Positions 1 to 9,200 of a DNA stretch of 64,000 bases are shown here, in pieces. Where the stretch lies: the NCBI GenBank assembly GCA_017305195.1, contig JAFKMU010000043.1, forward strand, positions 88,082 through 152,081, given 5' to 3'. The notes under the pieces were generated by a model. That model worked only from the letters and a program-made list of their open reading frames with translations, had not been told where the DNA came from and did no database searches. The DNA is from Verrucomicrobiota bacterium. GTDB lineage: Bacteria > Verrucomicrobiota > Verrucomicrobiia > Chthoniobacterales > Terrimicrobiaceae. Positions within the stretch are counted from its first letter, which is position 1. The number at the start of each line of letters is the position of its first letter. The position numbers and the translations under genes are program-made.

Positions 1-1
1 G

Positions 2-1462
2 ATCGATTTCCGGACGATCTATGCCGATCGCGACACGATCATGGCGATCATCGCCAAGGAGCGTGGGCGCGTGGCGGCCTCGGGCTCGGTGGAGCTCACC
101 GGGGACCTGACGTATTCCGATGTCGCGAACATCGTGGAGATCGACCTCCAGGAGGTTCAGCGGATCAACCCCTCGAGCATCAATGTAACCTCCGAACAGG
201 TCGTCCACTGGGTGCTGTACCGGGCAATCACCGGGCGCGCTAGCGATCTGCACATCGAGAAGTATTTCAACACGGCGCGTTTCCGTGCGCGTATCGACGG
301 CGAGATGAAGGTGATTCACTCCTGCCCCGAGGAGATGCTCGCCCGGTTCATCAGTCTCATCAAAAACTACGCCAACATGGGCCAGCGGCGACAGGATGCG
401 CAGGACGCCCGGTTTTCGCTGATCCTGGGTAAGAAGCGCGTGGACTGCCGTGTGTCGGCCATCCCGTGCCGCAAGGATCTTCAGAAGATCACCATCCGCT
501 TCCTCGACAAGGATGGCGGCTTGAAAAAGCTTTCCGAACTCAAGCTCTCGCCCCGGCAGACGAAGCTCCTCACCGAGGCGATGGGACGCGACCAGGGCCT
601 GATCCTGATCACCGGCCCGACCGGCAGCGGCAAGACGACGACCCTTTATGCGCTGCTGAACAGCATCAACAGCGAGAATATCAACATCCACACGGTCGAG
701 GACCCGATCGAGTACGAGATCGAGGGGATGAACCAGACGCAGACCGATCCGATCCACAATCTGGATTTCGCGGAAGGCCTGCGGCGGCTGATGCGCGCCG
801 ATCCCGACGTGATTCTCATCGGTGAGTGCCGTGATAATGAGACAGCCATGGCGGCGATCAACGCCGCTCTCACCGGTCACCTCGTGCTGACCACTCTGCA
901 CGCCAATGACTGCCTGCGTGCGGTGAGCCGGTTGATCTCCATGGGCGTGCCTGCCTATCTGCTGGCAGACTCCCTGGCCCTGACCCAGGCTCAGCGCCTC
1001 GTGCGCCGGCTCTGCACCTTTTGCAAGAAGCCCACGCCGATCACCCCGGAGATCCAGGCGATTTTCGACGCCAACATGGTGCCGATCAAGCCGGAGGTGA
1101 CCTCGATCTATTCCAAGAACGGCTGCCCGGAGTGCAATGACTCGGGATACAGTGGTCGACTGGCACTGATGGAGCTGGTCGCCATCGATCATGCACTCGG
1201 CGATTTGATTTCCCGCAATGCTCCGCAGAGCCAGATGCGCCGCCTCGCTTTCCGGCAGGGGATGCTGACCCTGTATCAGGAGGGCCTCGTGCAGGTGCTC
1301 AATGGCAATACCTCCCTCGATGAAATCAGCTGCCTGAGCTACACCTCGATCACCGCTGAAAACCACGATGACGACCCGCCGGATGGCAAGATCGTGGGGA
1401 TGCCGGTGCGCCGGGCTCCGTCGGTGGACAATGAGGTCCTGGAGTCGAACGTCGAGGCCTGA
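2..1462 (+). CDS. GspE/PulE/PilB-type secretion or pilus ATPase, 5' end outside window
   Basis: Hexameric traffic ATPase that powers type II secretion or type IV pilus assembly at the inner membrane. Numbering from the first in-frame ATG (position 41), the protein shows Walker A GPTGSGKT at residues 192-199, an Asp box near VEDPIEYE (219), Walker B ending DPDVILIGECRD (254-265), a His box near LTGHLVLTTLHAND, and a tetracysteine zinc site (C325, C328, C362, C365) typical of GspE/PilB rather than PilT. The frame stays open from position 2 through the ATG at 41, and the usual N1 domain is shorter than in the family, so the true start probably lies upstream of the window. No other secretion gene is adjacent, so the T2SS and pilus roles cannot be told apart. 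Confidence 0.9.
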   Translation: MDFRTIYADRDTIMAIIAKERGRVAASGSVELTGDLTYSDVANIVEIDLQEVQRINPSSINVTSEQVVHWVLYRAITGRASDLHIEKYFNTARFRARIDGEMKVIHSCPEEMLARFISLIKNYANMGQRRQDAQDARFSLILGKKRVDCRVSAIPCRKDLQKITIRFLDKDGGLKKLSELKLSPRQTKLLTEAMGRDQGLILITGPTGSGKTTTLYALLNSINSENINIHTVEDPIEYEIEGMNQTQTDPIHNLDFAEGLRRLMRADPDVILIGECRDNETAMAAINAALTGHLVLTTLHANDCLRAVSRLISMGVPAYLLADSLALTQAQRLVRRLCTFCKKPTPITPEIQAIFDANMVPIKPEVTSIYSKNGCPECNDSGYSGRLALMELVAIDHALGDLISRNAPQSQMRRLAFRQGMLTLYQEGLVQVLNGNTSLDEISCLSYTSITAENHDDDPPDGKIVGMPVRRAPSVDNEVLESNVEA

Positions 1463-1648
1463 GATCAGGCATCGCTGCCTTCTGGAGAAGGCCTATGTGG
1501 TCGTGGAGCCGATCGCGGCAGCCAATGGCAAGATCATCGGACACGCCGATTGCGCTCTCAATCAGGGGGCTGAACGGTTTCGAGCGTCTATATCTCGGGA
1601 AGGTCAATACGATCGGCACGGCGGGCAATGTTCTTTCCGCGCCGGGTT

Positions 1649-2641
1649 TCAAGAACGTACCGGGGAATTGACGACATTGGCGGGGCTGCCCGCCAGGAAG
1701 GCCTGCACATTTCGCACCACGGCATCCATGAGGCGTTGGCGCGCTTCCACGGTCGCCCAGGCCACGTGCGGCGTGATCACTGAACGCGGGGCGGAAATCA
1801 GCGGGCTGCCATGAACGGGCGGCTCCGCCAGGAGCACGTCGCCCCCGTATCCTCCGAGTTGTCCACCCGCGAGGGCTGTTGCCACCGCCTGCTCCTCGAC
1901 GAGGGGACCGCGACCTGTGTTGATGAGGATGGCGGAGGATTTCATAGTGGCCAGGGTTTGGGCGTTGATCAGGTGATGGGTCTCGGGCGTGAGTGGGCAG
2001 TGCAGACTCACGATATCCGATTGGCGGAGCAAATCCGCGGTTGAGACCCAGTTCACGGGAAAATCGACCTGCTTGGGAGAGCGTGCCGAGGCGAGGACCT
2101 TCATGCCGAAGGCGATGCCGATCCGAGCGACTGCCTGGCCGATGGCGCCAAGGCCGACGATGCCGAGGGTTTTCCCATCGAGCTCACGCAGGGGAGCCAC
2201 GGTGAAGCAAAAATCCGGGCATGACTGCCAGCGGCCAGCTTTCACCTCGCTATCCAGCGGCCCGGCCTGGGAGCAGAGCTCGAGGATGAGGGCAAAGACA
2301 TGCTGGGCGACGGACATGGTCGAATATCCCGGGACATTCGTGACGGTGATGCCATGCTCGCTGGCGGTCTTCAGGTCGACGACATTGGTGCCGGTCGCCA
2401 TGACGCCGATGTATTTCAAGCAAGGCAGGCTGGCGATGGTTTCCCCGGAAAGAGGGGCTTTGTTTGTGAGTACGATCTCGGCTTTGGCGGCCTGGTGTGC
2501 GATATCTGCTGGAGCGGTGCGATCATGGACGGTGAGCTCGCCAATGGCGGCCAATGCCTCCCACGAAGGATGATCGGGTGAGGATTCCGTGGCGGGAAGC
2601 GGGTTCAGCGTATAGCCATCGAGGACGACGATCTTGGGCAT
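1649..2641 (-). CDS. D-2-hydroxyacid dehydrogenase (glycerate/hydroxypyruvate reductase-like)
   Basis: NAD(P)-dependent reduction of a 2-keto acid such as hydroxypyruvate or glyoxylate. A Rossmann motif GLGAIGQAVA follows the substrate-domain half, and the catalytic Arg (INTGRGPLVEE), Glu (LAEPP) and His (TPHVAWAT) of the D-isomer-specific family are all present. An upstream extension is open to 2827, but it would overlap the divergent gene and looks non-coding; the ATG at 2641 gives 330 residues, the normal family length, beginning MPKIVVLDG. It is divergent from the glycolate-oxidase-like gene with a 73-bp shared intergenic region, so the pair may interconvert 2-hydroxy and 2-keto acids. 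The exact substrate cannot be read from sequence. Confidence 0.85.
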   Translation of the reverse strand: MPKIVVLDGYTLNPLPATESSPDHPSWEALAAIGELTVHDRTAPADIAHQAAKAEIVLTNKAPLSGETIASLPCLKYIGVMATGTNVVDLKTASEHGITVTNVPGYSTMSVAQHVFALILELCSQAGPLDSEVKAGRWQSCPDFCFTVAPLRELDGKTLGIVGLGAIGQAVARIGIAFGMKVLASARSPKQVDFPVNWVSTADLLRQSDIVSLHCPLTPETHHLINAQTLATMKSSAILINTGRGPLVEEQAVATALAGGQLGGYGGDVLLAEPPVHGSPLISAPRSVITPHVAWATVEARQRLMDAVVRNVQAFLAGSPANVVNSPVRS

Positions 2642-2714
2642 GGGCGGTGGTGGATTGGCCGCAGATTGAAAACTGGAGCTTCGAACGGCAAGGGCAATCG
2701 TGTATGCTCGGGGG

Positions 2715-4115
2715 ATGAGCAGTGATTCCTCGCCCATTTTTACCATTGCCGCCGAGCTGAAGCAGAAGCTCGGGGCGGACAACGTGATTTCCGACGCGGG
2801 CGACCTGTCCAAACTCGGCGGCGACAAATGGTTTGCCAGCCATCAGCCGGACCTCGCCGTCTTTCCCCGCAATGCCGAGGAGACCTCGCTCGTGATGCGG
2901 CTGGCTCATGAAAACGACATTCCCGTGACGACGCGCGGAGCGGGTTACGGGTATGTGGGCGGTTGCGTGCCGGTGCGCGGCGGCATCGTGCTGGGCGTGC
3001 GAAACCTGACCCGCATCAAGGAGATTCACAATACGGACTTTGTCGCGGTCGCGGAGCCGGGCGTCGTCACCGGCGATCTCCAGGATGCCGTGCAGGCGCA
3101 GAAGCTCTTTTATCCGCCAGATCCTGCCAGCCTGCGTGATTGCAGCATCGGGGGAAACATCGCGACCAACGCGGGCGGACCTCGCTGTTTAAAATACGGC
3201 GTCACCCGCAGCTATGTGCTCGGCCTGGAGGTCGTGCTGCCGGGGGGCGATGTGGTGCGCTGCGGCGGGCGGACGCACAAGAACAAGACGGGTTTTGATC
3301 TGGTGGGGCTCTTTTGTGGTTCGGAAGGGCTGCTTGGCGTGATCACCGAGGCGACGCTGCGGCTATTGCCTCTTCCTCCTGCCCGCGCCTCGGTATCAGC
3401 GGGATTTGTCGACATGGCGGCGGCGGCGAAGGCCTTGCAGGCTGTGTTTGCCGAGGGTTTCCTCCCGGCGGCGCTGGAGGTGGCGGATGGGTTTACCCTC
3501 AATGCCGCGCGCAATTACAAGCCGGGCGCTCATTTTCCTCCCGGCGATGCGTTGCTGCTCCTCGATCTCGATGGGCAGAGGGAAAGCGTGATGAACGAGG
3601 CCCGTGTGCTCGGGAAGCTGCTGGCATCCTGCGGGTCGACCGGAGTGGAGGTCGCCACGACCGAGGAGGATCGCGAGAAGATCTGGGATCTTCGGCGGGC
3701 TTTCTCGCAGAGTCTGAAGGCGACCGGGCTGCGCAAGCTCAATGAAGACATCGTCGTGCCGCGCGGCCGACTGGTTGATCTCGTGAATTTCGCCCGGGAT
3801 CTCCAGGCTCGCAGCGGTTTCCCCATCGCATGCTTTGGGCACGCGGGAGATGGCAATATCCACACCAATATCATGGTGGGCGACTACGATAATCCCGAGA
3901 TTCGCGCCCGGGCCGATGCCGCGCTCGATGAGCTTTTTGGCCAGATCATTGCCTGGGAGGGCGCGATCACGGGAGAGCACGGCATCGGTCTCGCCAAGAT
4001 GCGCTGGTGGGACAAGGCGCTCTCTGCAGAGAATCGCGCCTTGCACCAGCGGATCAAGCAGGCCGTTGATCCGAAGAACCTGCTGAATCCGGGGAAGTTT
4101 GTTTCGCTGGATTAG
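2715..4115 (+). CDS. glcD: FAD-binding oxidase, glycolate oxidase subunit GlcD / D-lactate dehydrogenase family
   Basis: Flavoprotein that oxidises a 2-hydroxy acid (glycolate or D-lactate) to the keto acid. The N-terminal PCMH-type FAD domain carries TRGAGYGYVGG and GGNIATNAGGPRCLKYGV. The C-terminal FAD-oxidase domain carries the metal/substrate motifs GHAGDGNIHTN and GEHGIGLAKMRWW. Length is 466 residues from the ATG at 2715; a GTG at 2700 is also in frame, but the extra residues (MYARG) add nothing to the family alignment. There is no adjacent glcE/glcF. It is divergent from a 2-hydroxyacid dehydrogenase. Its 3' end overlaps the convergent DMT permease gene by 62 bp. Glycolate versus D-lactate specificity is undecided. 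Confidence 0.85.
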   Translation: MSSDSSPIFTIAAELKQKLGADNVISDAGDLSKLGGDKWFASHQPDLAVFPRNAEETSLVMRLAHENDIPVTTRGAGYGYVGGCVPVRGGIVLGVRNLTRIKEIHNTDFVAVAEPGVVTGDLQDAVQAQKLFYPPDPASLRDCSIGGNIATNAGGPRCLKYGVTRSYVLGLEVVLPGGDVVRCGGRTHKNKTGFDLVGLFCGSEGLLGVITEATLRLLPLPPARASVSAGFVDMAAAAKALQAVFAEGFLPAALEVADGFTLNAARNYKPGAHFPPGDALLLLDLDGQRESVMNEARVLGKLLASCGSTGVEVATTEEDREKIWDLRRAFSQSLKATGLRKLNEDIVVPRGRLVDLVNFARDLQARSGFPIACFGHAGDGNIHTNIMVGDYDNPEIRARADAALDELFGQIIAWEGAITGEHGIGLAKMRWWDKALSAENRALHQRIKQAVDPKNLLNPGKFVSLD

Positions 4116-5022
4116 GCGAGTCCTTAAGCAGGCTGACGCCGAGTCCTCCGGCAAGCGTGAGGAGGAATCCGCCGAGCTGGGCAAAGTTGGGCCGTTCTCC
4201 CAAGACGGCCCACGCCAGTGCAAATGTCGTCACCGGTCCAACGGTCGAGATGATGGCAAAGCGCTGGGCTCCGGCACGCTTCAGCCCGATGCTGAGCAAA
4301 AGGGCCGGCAGGACCGTGCCGAGGATCGCCAGGATCAGACCATACCCGTAGACGGCTGGTTTTTGACTCAGCAGTCCAGTGGTATCGTGCGTCATGACCT
4401 CATGGGTGAGGATAAAAAGGCATGAGAATCCCACGGCGATGCCGGTAAAGCGCAGCGAGCCGACATGGCTGAGCGTGTCGCCGCTCAGCAGGATAAATGC
4501 GCCATAGCTCACCGCGCTGGCAAAGATGAGCATCGCTCCCAAGGCGGCGTGTCCGTTTGCGACCGGGTTGTGCATTTCCCCGGCAAAGGCGACGAGAATC
4601 CCGAACCATGTGACGGAACTGGCCAGCCACACGGCGGGACGCACCGGTTTCTTCAGCACCAGAGCGGAGAAAGCCAGAAGCAGGGTGGGGTAGGTGTACA
4701 AGATCACCCGCTCCAGCCCGACGCTGACATATCGCAGTCCGGTGAAGTTGACGAGGGAGGAAAAGTAATACCCGACGAAGCCGAGGCCGGCGAGTTTCAG
4801 CCACATGGCCATGCTCAAGGGAGCGCGTCCTCGGGACCCGAGGAGAGCCATCGCAATAAAGAAGGGCAGGGCAAATCCCATGCGGAGCGACAGCACGGTG
4901 ATCGTATCCGCGCCGAGGGCATAGGACAGCTTGACGAAGACGCTCTTTGAGCAAAACAGGACGGAACTCATCGCTACGATGAGAAAGGTCGAGATTGCAT
5001 TGGTGGATCGATGGGTGGTCAT
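4054..5022 (-). CDS. DMT superfamily (EamA) permease
   Basis: Inner-membrane permease of the drug/metabolite transporter superfamily, with two EamA repeats and about ten hydrophobic segments in 322 residues. The second repeat holds the usual conserved end (AQRFAIISTVGPVTTFALAWAVLGE). The start at 5022 (MTTHRSTNAIS) puts the first membrane helix at the N terminus; an upstream extension would be read through a terminator hairpin and is rejected. The last 62 bp overlap the end of the convergent glcD-like gene. An intrinsic-terminator-like hairpin sits directly upstream of the start and may attenuate expression. The substrate is unknown; amino acids or other metabolites are typical. Confidence 0.85.
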   Translation of the reverse strand: MTTHRSTNAISTFLIVAMSSVLFCSKSVFVKLSYALGADTITVLSLRMGFALPFFIAMALLGSRGRAPLSMAMWLKLAGLGFVGYYFSSLVNFTGLRYVSVGLERVILYTYPTLLLAFSALVLKKPVRPAVWLASSVTWFGILVAFAGEMHNPVANGHAALGAMLIFASAVSYGAFILLSGDTLSHVGSLRFTGIAVGFSCLFILTHEVMTHDTTGLLSQKPAVYGYGLILAILGTVLPALLLSIGLKRAGAQRFAIISTVGPVTTFALAWAVLGERPNFAQLGGFLLTLAGGLGVSLLKDSPNPAKQTSPDSAGSSDQRPA

Positions 5023-5028
5023 GGATAC

Positions 5029-5061
5029 GAAAAAACCCGCCGGAGTTGCCTCGGGCGGGTG
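5029..5061 (-). terminator. Intrinsic terminator / candidate attenuator in front of the DMT permease gene
   Basis: On the minus strand a hairpin with arms ACCCGCC and GGCGGGT (loop about 11 nt) is followed at once by six T residues, ending about 7 nt before the permease ATG at 5022. It either ends transcripts of the upstream genes (5187-6390) or acts as an attenuator for the permease; its position against the start codon favours the second. The only GC-rich purine run near the start lies in the hairpin arm. Confidence 0.6.
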
Positions 5062-5186
5062 AGTGGTTGACTTGCTGGAGATGAAACCTACACGGCAATA
5101 GACCACGTTCCCGCCCGCGGGCGGAGAATCCAAATCGTGGCTTTGCCGAGTTTCAGCATGGCAGGACTTTGCGGGTGAATCTCGTC

Positions 5187-5714
5187 TTAGGCAAGGAATG
5201 TCCTGCTATTTCTTTCGGCGGCCTTTTCCCAGCCGAGGAGGATGAAGCCGATCACCGGCAGCAGGATGTCGCTCCAGAGCATGATGCCTGCGTTGCCTGG
5301 GGCCATGTTGTGCGCGGTGACGATTTGATAGATATGACCGCCCGCCGCTCCCCAGAGGAAGAAGGCCGGACCGATCACGGCGGCAGCGCGGAATGAGAAC
5401 CTGCTCCATGTCGCAACGATGCCCACAACGCCGAAGCCAAGGCTCGCATAGCCCACCTCGTACTGGAACGGGCTGTTGGCCCAGCCAATGAACTGTGCTG
5501 CCATCTCCGCAAAGAAGACATGCATCACGAAGTTGTAGATAAAGCTCAGGCCGAAGGAGAAAAACAGGAACCAGCCGCAGAAGATGCGAGCGGTTTCGAA
5601 ACGCTTGCGCTCCGGAGAAAGCATCGAGCAGCGGATGAATGCGCCGACGATGCCGAGCACGAAGAAAGTGAGGGTGAAGTTGCTCAGGACAAAGGTGATG
5701 GCGGCATCAATCAT
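5187..5714 (-). CDS. Small integral membrane protein, DUF6790-like
   Basis: A 175-residue polytopic membrane protein with about five hydrophobic segments and short charged loops (SPERKRFE after the first helix). The end WEKAAERNSRTFLA is cytoplasmic-looking. I recognise only an uncharacterised family, most like DUF6790 membrane proteins, and no catalytic motif. Its start overlaps the end of the DJ-1/PfpI-family gene by 8 bp, so the two are translationally coupled in one operon on the minus strand. Function unknown. Confidence 0.75.
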   Translation of the reverse strand: MIDAAITFVLSNFTLTFFVLGIVGAFIRCSMLSPERKRFETARIFCGWFLFFSFGLSFIYNFVMHVFFAEMAAQFIGWANSPFQYEVGYASLGFGVVGIVATWSRFSFRAAAVIGPAFFLWGAAGGHIYQIVTAHNMAPGNAGIMLWSDILLPVIGFILLGWEKAAERNSRTFLA

Positions 5715-6390
5715 GAGGAAAAAGCGTCTGGCGCAAACGTGAGACGATGGCGGCGCGTTCGTTCACGATGGGCTTCAGGGTTGTATTGACCGCCTGCATT
5801 ACTGCGGAGGGGCTGGTCTCCGGAGTGCCGCCGGAGAAGGGAGGGGCGGGGGCGTATTCGATATAGAGCTGGATTTGCCGGGCGACGTCTTCCCCTGCAG
5901 CGAGGGCGGCGACTTGCAGAGCGGCGTCGATGCCGGAGGTGACCCCGGCGGCAAAAACGAAAGGCAGATCAACGACGACGCGGCTGTCCTGCGGGATGGC
6001 TCCGAGATCGGGGAGGAACTGTTTGGCTGCCCAGTGTGTCGTGGCCCGTCGGCCCTTCAGCAAACCTGCTGCTCCGAGGACGAGAGCGCCCGTGCAGACG
6101 GAAAGCGTGATCGAGGCGGCGGAGGTCTGTTGTCGAATGAAAGCCAGGGACTCCTCATCCTCCATGACTTGGTTTACGCCTGAGCCGCCAGGGACGAGAA
6201 AAATGTCGGGGAGGGGAGCCGAGGCAAAATCATGCGTCGGCGTGAGAATGAGTCCTTTTGCGTCGTGAACGGGCTGAAGGTCTTTCCCAACCACGGCAAA
6301 CTCAGCTCCCGGCAGGCGGGACAGGACCTCAAAAGGGCCTGTGAAATCGGCCTGATCGATTCCGGGAAAAATCAGTCCGCCGATCGTCAT
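5707..6390 (-). CDS. DJ-1/PfpI family protein (isonitrile hydratase / GATase1-like)
   Basis: A class I glutamine-amidotransferase-like fold of the DJ-1/PfpI superfamily, 227 residues. The nucleophile elbow is in LSVCTGALVLGAAGLL, followed by the RRATTHW segment found in isonitrile hydratase (InhA) and in the N-terminal half of GlxA regulators. No AraC-type DNA-binding domain follows, so this is the stand-alone enzyme-type version. It is translationally coupled to the downstream membrane protein. Isonitrile hydratase activity is a family-based guess, and the real substrate is not evident. Confidence 0.8.
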   Translation of the reverse strand: MTIGGLIFPGIDQADFTGPFEVLSRLPGAEFAVVGKDLQPVHDAKGLILTPTHDFASAPLPDIFLVPGGSGVNQVMEDEESLAFIRQQTSAASITLSVCTGALVLGAAGLLKGRRATTHWAAKQFLPDLGAIPQDSRVVVDLPFVFAAGVTSGIDAALQVAALAAGEDVARQIQLYIEYAPAPPFSGGTPETSPSAVMQAVNTTLKPIVNERAAIVSRLRQTLFPHD

Positions 6391-6394
6391 CAGT

Positions 6395-6907
6395 CTATTC
6401 GCTGGAAATCACCGTGCCGGTGGTGGCGAGGAGCTTCAGGAACCCGATATAGCTGCCACCCTTGTCATAGCACCAGATGGACCAGAGCGGGGCGGCGTCC
6501 TTGCCCTGCTGCTGGAGGACATAGCTCACACTGCCTAAAGTTTTTCCTTTTCCCGTGCAGTAGTTCGCCGCGGCGTTCCACGCTTCGGTCGAGCCGATGC
6601 GGATGGCGGAGAGATTCAGTGGGCTGTTTTGGAGGGCGGAGCGGAGATCGAGCGAGAGTTTCTCGCTGGTGATCTGTCCATCGGTGATCGTGATGGAATG
6701 AATGGTGTCGTTCGCGCCCGAGTTCAGCGCGGTGACATACCACTGCGGGGGATTGGGCGTGCCATTGTCGGCGGAGAGCTTCAGCACGCCATCCCGGTAC
6801 TTGGGCGGGAGGGCCTGGAGTGCAGCGAGAGCTCCGCCGCTGTCCTGTGCAACGACAGGGAGGACGCCACAGAGTAAAACGGCAAGGAAGGATAGGGCGA
6901 GTTTCAT
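6395..6907 (-). CDS. Secreted hypothetical protein
   Basis: A 170-residue protein with a clear signal peptide (MKLALSFLAVLLCGVLPVVAQ, cleavage after AQ). The mature part is soluble, with one Cys pair candidate (YCTGKGK and IWCYDKG). I do not recognise the family. The start at 6907 is chosen because the signal peptide begins there; a longer open frame upstream runs across the divergent hydrolase gene. It lies 4 bp upstream of the DJ-1-family gene on the same strand, so probably the same operon. Confidence 0.75.
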   Translation of the reverse strand: MKLALSFLAVLLCGVLPVVAQDSGGALAALQALPPKYRDGVLKLSADNGTPNPPQWYVTALNSGANDTIHSITITDGQITSEKLSLDLRSALQNSPLNLSAIRIGSTEAWNAAANYCTGKGKTLGSVSYVLQQQGKDAAPLWSIWCYDKGGSYIGFLKLLATTGTVISSE

Positions 6908-6958
6908 TGCGCTTTCCGCGAAGCTTACGCTCTTGAGCCCGGCTGTCGAGTTTTCGAC

Positions 6959-7813
6959 GTGAATGAAATGTGGAAACCCTTTAGCCTGATGGAAATGCCC
7001 CTCCTTCGTCGCATGGTTGAGTGGATCATCGCCTTTATCGTTCTTTTCGCCATCCTCCTGATAGTGGCCTACCTCTATCAGGATCGCCTGATCTTTCATC
7101 CCTGGCATGGAGACGCAGTCAGCCTGGAAACGGAGGCAAATCTCGCGGGGTTGATTCCATGGCGGGATGCTCACGGCGCGCGCATCGGATGGCAGTCAAA
7201 GGAAGGCGATCCCCGGCAGGTTATCATTCTTTTTCACGGCAATGCCGGAGCGGCGCTGCATCGGGCTGACTACCCCTCGTTCCTGCATGGGAACTCCCGA
7301 AAGTTCTACGTACTGGAATATCCGGGCTATGCGGATCGAACGGGACGCCCTGGAGAAAAAGCAATGACGGCTGCTGCGGTGCAGGCTCTGGATGAACTCG
7401 CCCGCGGCGGAGCCCAAAGCATCTGGGTGTTGGGAGAGTCCATTGGCACGGGCGTGGCCTGCGGGGTGGTGAGGGAGCGTCCGAACCTGGTGCAGGCGCT
7501 CGTGCTGATCACACCTTTCGATTCCCTCGTACACGCCGCGCAGGTCCATTACCCGATCCTGCCTGTTTCCTTGCTGATCCGGCATCGCTTTGACTCGGTG
7601 GTGAACCTCAGGAACTATCCGGGGCCGGCGGCATTCCTGCTGGCGGAAAACGACCGCACCGTACCGGCGAATCTCGGGAGAGCTCTTTACGATTCCTATC
7701 ACGGCGTGAAGCGGCTGTGGGTCACGCCGCAGGCTGATCACAACGACACGCCGCTCATGCTGGCCGCGTGGCCGGAGGTTACGGCCTGGCTGAAAGAGAA
7801 CGGGGCAAAATAA
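6959..7813 (+). CDS. Membrane-anchored alpha/beta hydrolase (ABHD13/YfhR-like)
   Basis: An alpha/beta hydrolase of about 280 residues with an N-terminal signal anchor (WIIAFIVLFAILLIVAYLY) followed by QDRLIFHPW, a landmark of the ABHD13/YfhR group. The oxyanion region is ILFHGNAG, the nucleophile elbow is GESIGTG, a late acid is in AENDRTV and the catalytic His is in QADHNDT. The start is uncertain: the given frame begins with GTG, and in-frame ATGs at 6968 and 6989 are possible, neither with a clear Shine-Dalgarno. It is divergent from the secreted protein gene ending at 6907. Likely an esterase or thioesterase; substrate unknown. Confidence 0.8.
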   Translation: MNEMWKPFSLMEMPLLRRMVEWIIAFIVLFAILLIVAYLYQDRLIFHPWHGDAVSLETEANLAGLIPWRDAHGARIGWQSKEGDPRQVIILFHGNAGAALHRADYPSFLHGNSRKFYVLEYPGYADRTGRPGEKAMTAAAVQALDELARGGAQSIWVLGESIGTGVACGVVRERPNLVQALVLITPFDSLVHAAQVHYPILPVSLLIRHRFDSVVNLRNYPGPAAFLLAENDRTVPANLGRALYDSYHGVKRLWVTPQADHNDTPLMLAAWPEVTAWLKENGAK

Positions 7814-7843
7814 AAGGCGCGACCGGATTACCGGCCGCGCCTT
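7811..7843 (-). terminator. Strong intrinsic terminator downstream of icd
   Basis: An 11-bp stem with a single mismatch (arms GGCGCGACCGG and CCGGCCGCGCC, loop ATTA). On the minus strand it is followed by TTTTATTTT, so it fits termination of icd; the convergent hydrolase gene ends in its foot, so it may serve both. A second small dyad (GATTCCG-TGG-CGGAATC, about 7848-7864) lies between it and the icd stop codon. Confidence 0.8.
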
Positions 7844-7870
7844 GGGTGATTCCGTGGCGGAATCGGTGAC

Positions 7871-9124
7871 TTACATGTGGGCGATGATGTTGTCGCCGAA
7901 TTCCGAGCACTTGATCTTCGTCGCGCCTTCCATTTGGCGGGCGAAGTCGTAGGTGACCTTCTTGGAGCCGATCGCGCCATTGAGACCCTTGATGATGAGG
8001 TCGGCGGCTTCGTTCCAGCCGAGGTAACGGAACATCATCTCGCCGGAGAGCACGACGGAACCGGGGTTCACGACGTCCTGGTTGGCGTACTTCGGAGCGG
8101 TGCCGTGCGTGGCTTCGAAGATGGCGTGGCCGGTGAGGTAGTTGATGTTGCCGCCGGGAGCGATGCCGATGCCGCCCACCTGGGCCGCGAGGGCGTCGGA
8201 GAGGTAGTCACCGTTGAGGTTGAGCGTCGCGATGACGTCAAAATCCTCGGGGCGGGTGAGCACCTGCTGGAGCGTGATGTCGGCGATGGCGTCCTTGATG
8301 ATGATGCCATTCGGGAGCTTGCACCACGGGCCGCCGTCGATCTCGACCGCGCCGAATTCGCTCTTGGCGAGTTCGTAGGCCCAGTCACGGAAGGCTCCTT
8401 CCGTGTACTTCATGATGTTGCCCTTGTGGACGATGGTGACGGACTTCTTGCCCTGTTCGATCGCGTACTGGATGGCCGAGCGCACGAGGCGCTGGGTGCC
8501 GGGCTTGGAGACGGGCTTGATGCCCACGCCGACGGAGGCGATTTCGTCTTCGCCGAAGCGGACCTTCTTGAATTCCTTCGGGTAATTGGCCTTGATGAAC
8601 TCAAGGGTCTTGAGCGCCTGCTCGCTGCCCGCCTGGAAGTCGATGCCGGCGTAGATGTCCTCGGTGTTCTCGCGGAAGATGACCATGTCGACCTTCTCGG
8701 GAGCCTTGACCGGGGAGGGCACGCCCGTGAAGTACTGGACGGGGCGGAGACAGACGTAGAGGTCGAGGAGCTGACGGAGGGCGACGTTCAGGGAACGGAT
8801 GCCGCCGCCGACCGGGGTCGTGAGCGGGCCCTTGATGCCGACGAGATATTCATTGAAAGCCTCGACCGTGTCGTCCGGGAGCCAGTTGTCGAACTTGGTC
8901 TTGGAAGCTTCACCGGCGAAGACCTCGAACCATGCGATCTTCTTCTTGCCGCCGTAGGCTTTTTCCACCGCCGCGTCGAAAACGCGCTCGCTCGCCGCCC
9001 AGATGTCGGGACCGGTTCCGTCGCCGCGGATGAAGGGAAGCACCGGATTGTCCGGCACATTGAGCTTCCCGTTCGTGATCGAGATTTTTCCCCCTGCTGG
9101 TGGTGTCACTGTCGTGTAGGCCAT
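7871..9124 (-). CDS. icd: NADP-dependent isocitrate dehydrogenase
   Basis: Oxidative decarboxylation of isocitrate to 2-oxoglutarate in the TCA cycle, cytoplasmic homodimer. The 417-residue product is co-linear with E. coli Icd (416). It shows [18 protein letters not shown] with S111 at the position of the regulatory Ser113, and [16 protein letters not shown], whose Lys-Tyr pair specifies NADP, plus a matching Arg in YDFARQMEG. The ATG at 9124 is chosen; the 11 codons upstream are not conserved in the family. Monocistronic, with a strong terminator after the stop codon. Confidence 0.97.
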   Translation of the reverse strand: MAYTTVTPPAGGKISITNGKLNVPDNPVLPFIRGDGTGPDIWAASERVFDAAVEKAYGGKKKIAWFEVFAGEASKTKFDNWLPDDTVEAFNEYLVGIKGPLTTPVGGGIRSLNVALRQLLDLYVCLRPVQYFTGVPSPVKAPEKVDMVIFRENTEDIYAGIDFQAGSEQALKTLEFIKANYPKEFKKVRFGEDEIASVGVGIKPVSKPGTQRLVRSAIQYAIEQGKKSVTIVHKGNIMKYTEGAFRDWAYELAKSEFGAVEIDGGPWCKLPNGIIIKDAIADITLQQVLTRPEDFDVIATLNLNGDYLSDALAAQVGGIGIAPGGNINYLTGHAIFEATHGTAPKYANQDVVNPGSVVLSGEMMFRYLGWNEAADLIIKGLNGAIGSKKVTYDFARQMEGATKIKCSEFGDNIIAHM

Positions 9125-9200
9125 AGATTTTTGTGAACTTGTAAGCAACCGGGCCACAAGAAAAGTAAAAACTCGCCGTGAGCGCCCTCGGGGGCGGATT

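Noticed and set aside
1495..1671. 58-codon plus-strand frame (ends GTAGNVLSAPGFKNVPGN) in the 1463-1648 gap
   Set aside because: Plausible-looking end, but no Shine-Dalgarno, no family resemblance and it overlaps the end of the hydroxyacid dehydrogenase gene; too little support. Nothing else is seen in this 186-bp gap.
7877..9136. 419-codon open frame on the plus strand
   Set aside because: It is antisense to icd, whose product is a full match to a known enzyme; the antisense product is rich in Asp/Gly/Leu/Val as expected from mirror codon bias in high-GC DNA.
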